64,000 nucleotides of DNA, from assembly GCF_041428715.1 (NCBI RefSeq), contig NZ_CP155572.1. One strand, 5' to 3'. Positions 59,815 through 64,000 of this stretch are shown piece after piece. Under the pieces are notes generated by a model. That model was not told the DNA's origin. It searched no databases and saw only the letters and a list, made by a program, of their open reading frames with translations. Numbering within the stretch: the first letter of the stretch is position 1; each line of letters begins with the position of its first letter. The translations under genes and the position numbers were made by a program. This stretch comes from Sporomusa malonica (GTDB lineage Bacteria > Bacillota > Negativicutes > Sporomusales > Sporomusaceae).

Positions 59815-60648
59815 ATGCCAGAATACACGCAAGCTGAAACCAAGAAGCAAGCAGACCAGGAGACCCAAGAAAATCCAGGCGTAATATATAGTGATAAAGT
59901 CATCCGAGAAGATGCCCCGGAAGAACCTGAAGAGTCTGTAGAGGAACAGCAACCCCAGGGTGCCATGTCCTTGATTGGACATCTTGAGGAGCTTCGCCGA
60001 CGTATAATCGTGATGATTGCTGCTATTGGTGTTGGGAGTCTTATCTGTTATTTTTATGCTGCCGAGATTTCTGGACTGATCACAGCACCGGCAGGAAAAT
60101 TATATTATATGAATCCGGCTGAAGCTTTTTTTACCTATCTAAAAGTTTCTTTTTTTGCCGGGTTCCTATTGGCGCTTCCGGTAGTCATGTATCAGTTATG
60201 GTCGTTCATTATGCCGGCAATGACTAACAACGAGCGAACAGCAGGGATTTTTCTAGTGCCTGCCTCCATTATTTTATTTTTTGTTGGATTGGTATTTTCA
60301 TATTATCTCGTTTTGCCAGCAGGGATCAAATTTTTTATGGGATTTGCAACCGACAATCTCCAGCCGATGTTTTCCATTAGCCAATACTTATCTTTTGTCA
60401 TCTCCTTTTTGTTGCCTTTTGGATTTATTTTTGAATTGCCGCTATTTATTTTAGTTATGGCTAAAGTTGGAATTATTGGTTCGTCATTCCTGGCGGCAAA
60501 GCGAAAAATGGTTTTGGTGCTGTCTTTTGTAATCGGAGCTGTGATTTCGCCTACGCCTGATGTTTTTTCCCAGACTATGGTGGCAGTACCTATGATTGTT
60601 CTTTATGAAATAAGCATTTTAATTGTAAAATACATACTTAGGAAATAG
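59815..60648 (+). CDS. tatC: Sec-independent translocase protein TatC
   Basis: A 277-residue six-helix membrane protein recognising twin-arginine signal peptides. It has the family motif MSLIGHLEELRRRI at 51-64, NPAEAFFTYLKVSFFAGFLLALP and FGFIFELPL, and SPTPDVFSQTM near the end. The first 50 residues are an unusual acidic extension (many Glu/Gln). ATG at 59815 has GAGG upstream, while Met51 lacks a good ribosome site, so the extension is probably real. Confidence 0.93.
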   Translation: MPEYTQAETKKQADQETQENPGVIYSDKVIREDAPEEPEESVEEQQPQGAMSLIGHLEELRRRIIVMIAAIGVGSLICYFYAAEISGLITAPAGKLYYMNPAEAFFTYLKVSFFAGFLLALPVVMYQLWSFIMPAMTNNERTAGIFLVPASIILFFVGLVFSYYLVLPAGIKFFMGFATDNLQPMFSISQYLSFVISFLLPFGFIFELPLFILVMAKVGIIGSSFLAAKRKMVLVLSFVIGAVISPTPDVFSQTMVAVPMIVLYEISILIVKYILRK

Positions 60649-60679
60649 AGACCACTTGCTTGAAAGGAGCATTTAAACT

Positions 60680-62140
60680 TTGGCCTATAACGACCTGCGG
60701 GAATTTATCGCGGCGCTAGAGTCGCGCGGCTGGCTTAAACGCATCAGCCAACCTGTCGACTGTGAACTTGAAATTACTGAGATTACCGACCGGGTTTCGA
60801 AAATGCAGGGAGATAAGAATGTGGCCCTGTTATTTGAGAATGTAAAAGGGTATGATATGCCTGTTCTTATGAACGCCTTTGGCAGCATGGAACGAATGGC
60901 CTTGGCGCTTGGTGTAGATCAGATTGATGATATTGCCCAGGAAATACGACAAATTCTGAAATTGCCATATATTTCGCTGCAGAATAAGCTAGAGTTGTTT
61001 AAAATTATTCCATCCGCCAAACGGGCCATTAATTTCCCGAAATACGTTAAAAATGCCCCTTGTAAAGAGGTAATTATCAAGGATAAGCCTTCTTTGGACA
61101 AGTTCCCTATTTTAAAATGTTGGCCAGGGGATGCTGGCCGGTTTATTACACTACCACTAGTCTTTACTAAAAACCCGCAGAATGGCAAGCGCAATGTTGG
61201 AATGTACCGGCTGCAGGTATTTGATAATCAGACCACAGGTATGCACTGGCATATTCATAAAAACGGTGCCGAGAATTATCGGGCTCATCGGGAACTAGGA
61301 AAAGATAAGATCGAAGTGGCGGTCGCTATTGGTGGCGATCCTGCGATAACCTATTCGGCTACTGCGCCATTGCCACGTGATATTGATGAAATGGTTTTTG
61401 CCGGTTTCTTGCGGAAAAAGTCGGTAGAAATGGTCAAATGTGAAACCGTTGATATTGAAGTGCCGGCAGGTTCTGAAATTGTGCTTGAAGGCTATGTGAA
61501 CATGGATGAGCTTAAGGTCGAAGGACCATTTGGCGACCATACCGGTTATTACTCGCTGGCTGATAACTATCCTGTTTTCCATATAACCTGCATTACTCAC
61601 CGCAAAAAACCCATTTATCCTGCAACCATTGTCGGTAAACCACCAATGGAGGACTGCTTTCTAGCCAAAGCCACAGAGCGCATTTTTCTACCGGTACTGC
61701 AGACCCAGCTACCCGAGATTGTGGACATTAACCTGCCTCTTGAAGGTGTATTCCATAACTGTGCGGTAGTTTCAATTAAAAAAAGCTATCCTCAACATGC
61801 TAAAAAAGTAATGCATGCTATATGGGGCATGGGGCAAATGATGTTTACCAAGATGATTATTGTTGTGGATGCACACGTTAATGTTCAGGATATGAATGAG
61901 GTTTGGTGGCGGGTATTCAATAACATTGACGCTAGGCGCGATATAGTCATGGTGGATGGGCCGCTTGATGTGCTTGATCATTCCTCGCCAATGCCTAATT
62001 GGGGAACTAAGGTGGGGATTGATGCGACCAAGTCATGGCGGGAAGAGGGACAAACTCGCGAATGGCCAGAGGAAATCACTATGTCAGAAGATATAAAACA
62101 AATGGTTGATGCCAAGTGGAAGGATCTAGGACTTGAGTAA
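60680..62140 (+). CDS. UbiD-family prenylated-FMN decarboxylase (menaquinone-type)
   Basis: A 486-residue decarboxylase. Motifs are DLREFIAALESRGWLKRI at the start, GMYRLQVFDNQTTGMHWHIHKNGA for prFMN and metal binding, and EGPFGDHTGYYS with the catalytic Glu/Arg region. Length and pairing with UbiA suggest the menaquinone-pathway enzyme (futalosine MqnL-type), though a generic aromatic decarboxylase cannot be excluded. TTG start after AAAGGAG. It overlaps the UbiA-type gene by 8 bases. Confidence 0.85.
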   Translation: MAYNDLREFIAALESRGWLKRISQPVDCELEITEITDRVSKMQGDKNVALLFENVKGYDMPVLMNAFGSMERMALALGVDQIDDIAQEIRQILKLPYISLQNKLELFKIIPSAKRAINFPKYVKNAPCKEVIIKDKPSLDKFPILKCWPGDAGRFITLPLVFTKNPQNGKRNVGMYRLQVFDNQTTGMHWHIHKNGAENYRAHRELGKDKIEVAVAIGGDPAITYSATAPLPRDIDEMVFAGFLRKKSVEMVKCETVDIEVPAGSEIVLEGYVNMDELKVEGPFGDHTGYYSLADNYPVFHITCITHRKKPIYPATIVGKPPMEDCFLAKATERIFLPVLQTQLPEIVDINLPLEGVFHNCAVVSIKKSYPQHAKKVMHAIWGMGQMMFTKMIIVVDAHVNVQDMNEVWWRVFNNIDARRDIVMVDGPLDVLDHSSPMPNWGTKVGIDATKSWREEGQTREWPEEITMSEDIKQMVDAKWKDLGLE

Positions 62141-62981
62141 GCTAAAAGCCCACCTTGATAATATTGCTTTGTCCCACTCGGTTTTTGCCTTACCGTTTGC
62201 CTATATGGGTGCGTTTTTAGCTGCTGGCGGTTTTCCTAGCGGCCATGATCTCTTATGGATTACCGTAGCCATGATTGGAGCACGCAGCGCTGCTTTGGCG
62301 CTTAATAATTTTATCGACTTAAAGTATGATCGGCTGCATCCTCGTTTTACCAACAGGCCCATGGTTACTGGGGCAGTTAAACCGTGGGAAGCTATTATCC
62401 TCATTATCATAAGCTTATTGTTGTTTTTACTGGCGACGGCTCAGCTTCAGCCGCTATGTTTGAAGCTTTGGCCACTGGCTTTGCTTCCTCTCGTGGTATA
62501 TCCTTATATGAAACGCTTCTCCTGGACTTGTCATCTGGTCTTAGGATTAGCATTATCAGTTGCGCCTGTCGGTGCCTGGGTAGGTGTGAGAGGAGATGTG
62601 CCGCCTGCTATCCTCATTTTAGGATTATCAGTAGGAGTGTGGATTGCCGCCTTTGATGTTATTTATGGCTGCCAGGATGTAAGCTTCGATAAGGCTAATG
62701 GTTTAAACTCGATGCCTGTGCGTTTTGGTGTAAGTCAGGCGCTTGTATTATCGAAACTGATGCATGTAATCAGCATTACTGGTTTTATCACTGTCGGCTT
62801 GCTCTTAAATTTGCACATCATCTATTATGTAGGAGTCGCACTGGCTGCCATTGTTCTTACATATCAGCATTCAATTGTCAGCGCCGCTGATCTAAGTAAG
62901 GTAACCCAGCGTTACTTTATGCGTAATGGCTTAGTGAGCCTTTTGCTATTTATATTTACAGTTATTGGATTATTTTTTTAG
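62133..62981 (+). CDS. UbiA-family polyprenyltransferase (menaquinone-type)
   Basis: A 282-residue membrane prenyltransferase with about eight helices. The first Asp-rich motif is NNFIDLKYDRLHPR near 58-71 and the second DVIYGCQDVSFDKANG near 173-188. It attaches the polyprenyl chain from the synthase encoded at 57701 to an aromatic acceptor. TTG start lies within the 3' end of ubiD, so translation is coupled. The match is to the 4-hydroxybenzoate-type branch often used as MqnP. Confidence 0.85.
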   Translation: MSKLKAHLDNIALSHSVFALPFAYMGAFLAAGGFPSGHDLLWITVAMIGARSAALALNNFIDLKYDRLHPRFTNRPMVTGAVKPWEAIILIIISLLLFLLATAQLQPLCLKLWPLALLPLVVYPYMKRFSWTCHLVLGLALSVAPVGAWVGVRGDVPPAILILGLSVGVWIAAFDVIYGCQDVSFDKANGLNSMPVRFGVSQALVLSKLMHVISITGFITVGLLLNLHIIYYVGVALAAIVLTYQHSIVSAADLSKVTQRYFMRNGLVSLLLFIFTVIGLFF

Positions 62982-63014
62982 CTGGAGTAACCATCAGTTT
63001 TTAATTTTCCTGTA

Positions 63015-63097
63015 AGAAAGTATAACTTTCCGTCTGGATAAGGGCAACATCGACTTCCGCTGTCGCCAAAGGCTCGGCGCAAGCCGTATTTTCTTTA
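63015..63097 (+). repeat. Structured repeat R2, copy C
   Basis: Same element as 30833-30914, differing at a few bases (CGACTTCCGCTGTCGCC here). It lies 33 bases after the ubiA stop and 49 bases before the insertion sequence end. Confidence 0.82.
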
Positions 63098-63145
63098 TGT
63101 CATTGATATAGGGACTAATAAACAATATAAACCTCTCTGTCTTTT

Positions 63146-64000
63146 TGAAGTGCCCCCTGTCAAGTAGACAGAGCAAAAAAGAAAAGTTTAAGCAGTCTTG
63201 GTCCGAAACTCCATCGGACTAAGACTGTTTAATTTTTTTTGTAGACGTTCGTAGTTATAAAAATAGATATATTGCTCAATCGCATTTTTTAGGTCTTCAA
63301 ATGTATGATATTTATGGAGATAGTATTTCTCGCATTTTAATGTGCCCCAAAACCCTTCCATTGGTCCATTATCAATGCATTTACCGACCCGAGACATACT
63401 TTGAGTTAGCCCGTTCGAAGTAATCCGCTTTTTAAAGCGTAATGAGGTATATTGAAAGCCGCGATCGCTATGCAGCATAGGTGTAGCTCCAGGGATTGTT
63501 TTCAGAGCCAGTTTTAGTGTTTTAAAAACAAGCGGATTATTGTTGGAATGACCTATTACGTAAGAGATGATGGATTTGTCATATAAGTCCAAGATCGCAC
63601 TCAGATATGCTTTTTGACCATTTCCATATTTGAATTCAGTCACATCTGTAACCCATTTTTCGTTGGGTGTTTGAGCAGTAAATTGTCGGTTTAACAGGTT
63701 TTCGGCTATATGTTGTGGTGTAGATCGAATATAGCTTTTTCTCTTCCGACGAATCACAGCTTTAATCCCCGCGACCTGCATTAAACGATAGATTCGCTTA
63801 TGATTAACTGGATAGCCGATTTGGCGGGTTACATGAATAGTAAGTTGGCGGTACCCAAAGATCCCTTCTACTTTTTCATACAGAAGAAGCATCGTATCTA
63901 GAAGTTCCCCGTTTATTTTCTCACGAGGACTCTCTTTACGGTTTAGCCACTTGTAATAGCTGGACCGGGGAAGCTGTAACAGTTCGCAAAGAAGATTCAC
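63146..64000 (-). mobile_element. IS3-family (IS150-type) insertion sequence, truncated by window edge
   Basis: The outer end TGAAGTGCCCCCTGTC resembles the TGCCCCC-type terminal repeats of IS3 elements, with the second transposase frame 42 bases inside it. The upstream frame (OrfA) and other end lie beyond the window, so the target duplication cannot be checked. Confidence 0.8.
63188..64000 (-). CDS. IS3-family transposase OrfB (partial at edge)
   Basis: At least 270 residues of an IS150-type OrfB. The HTH_21-like region with FGYRQLTIHV and HKRIYRLM is followed by the rve integrase core. The catalytic triad is visible as Asp in KWVTDVTEF, Asp in LHSDRGFQYTS, and Glu in GPMEGFWGTLK, and the C-terminus has YNYERLQKKLNSLSPMEF. 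The reading frame reaches the right edge. In this family OrfAB is normally made by frameshifting from OrfA. It appears intact. Confidence 0.92.
   Translation of the reverse strand: MNLLCELLQLPRSSYYKWLNRKESPREKINGELLDTMLLLYEKVEGIFGYRQLTIHVTRQIGYPVNHKRIYRLMQVAGIKAVIRRKRKSYIRSTPQHIAENLLNRQFTAQTPNEKWVTDVTEFKYGNGQKAYLSAILDLYDKSIISYVIGHSNNNPLVFKTLKLALKTIPGATPMLHSDRGFQYTSLRFKKRITSNGLTQSMSRVGKCIDNGPMEGFWGTLKCEKYYLHKYHTFEDLKNAIEQYIYFYNYERLQKKLNSLSPMEFRTKTA

Noticed and set aside
63000..64000. Edge of a prophage or integrative element at the right end
   Set aside because: Only an IS3-type transposase and a small repeat are visible; no integrase, attachment site or phage genes.

Overview
The window reads as chromosome of a diderm (Gram-negative-type) Firmicute of the Negativicutes, most likely the Sporomusa/Pelosinus group. 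A T-box leader, tandem LonB-LonA, ClpX/ClpP/trigger factor and Firmicute-style ribosome binding sites sit beside an outer-membrane beta-barrel candidate with a signal peptide. The metabolism is anaerobic: ferredoxin-linked 2-oxoacid oxidoreductase, citrate lyase, lactate permease, a UbiD/UbiA/polyprenyl synthase set that fits menaquinone, and AhbA/AhbB siroheme decarboxylase. The assignment is inference from gene content; no rRNA is present.

Layout. 1-5.5 kb: end of a two-component system, a PepSY-type membrane protein with a damaged-looking 5' end, a two-domain polyphosphate:AMP phosphotransferase and small hypotheticals. 5.5-13.8 kb: citrate module (CitMHS transporter, LysR regulator, then citD-citE-citF-citXG and an oxaloacetate decarboxylase/pyruvate carboxylase-type carboxyltransferase). 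It would import citrate, cleave it to acetate and oxaloacetate, and decarboxylate the latter. No citC is visible. 13.9-25.4 kb: PAS plus degenerate GGDEF protein, ZIP transporter, an ABC-F ATPase with one degraded composite ATP site, YitT protein, GNAT, Fpg-like glycosylase, flavin-binding protein, class II aldolase, a T-box controlled ilvN-ilvB pair and a DUF815 ATPase. 25.5-34.8 kb: a full galactose module, galT-galK-galM-like-galE-ROK regulator followed by mglB-mglA-mglC.

35-42.2 kb: outer-membrane protein, HrpB helicase, tRNAs His, Gln, Lys, Leu and later Gly, then an accessory patch holding two families of short structured repeats, two poorly known genes, and a two-gene RiPP-like locus. 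The locus is a PqqD-like/radical SAM/SPASM maturase translationally coupled to a 106-residue peptide in which all eleven cysteines lie in Cys-X-Pro motifs, partly as three 15-residue repeats. This is the most unusual system in the window.

42.4-50.6 kb: proteostasis block tig-clpP-clpX-lonB-lon-ysxC. 50.6-57.6 kb: ahbA-ahbB-ptb, lactate permease with a FadR/LldR-type operator candidate, and a four-subunit 2-oxoacid:ferredoxin oxidoreductase behind a structured leader. 57.7-63 kb: polyprenyl diphosphate synthase, FadR-type GntR regulator, tatA-tatC, ubiD-ubiA. The right edge is the truncated copy of an IS3/IS150-type insertion sequence next to another short repeat.
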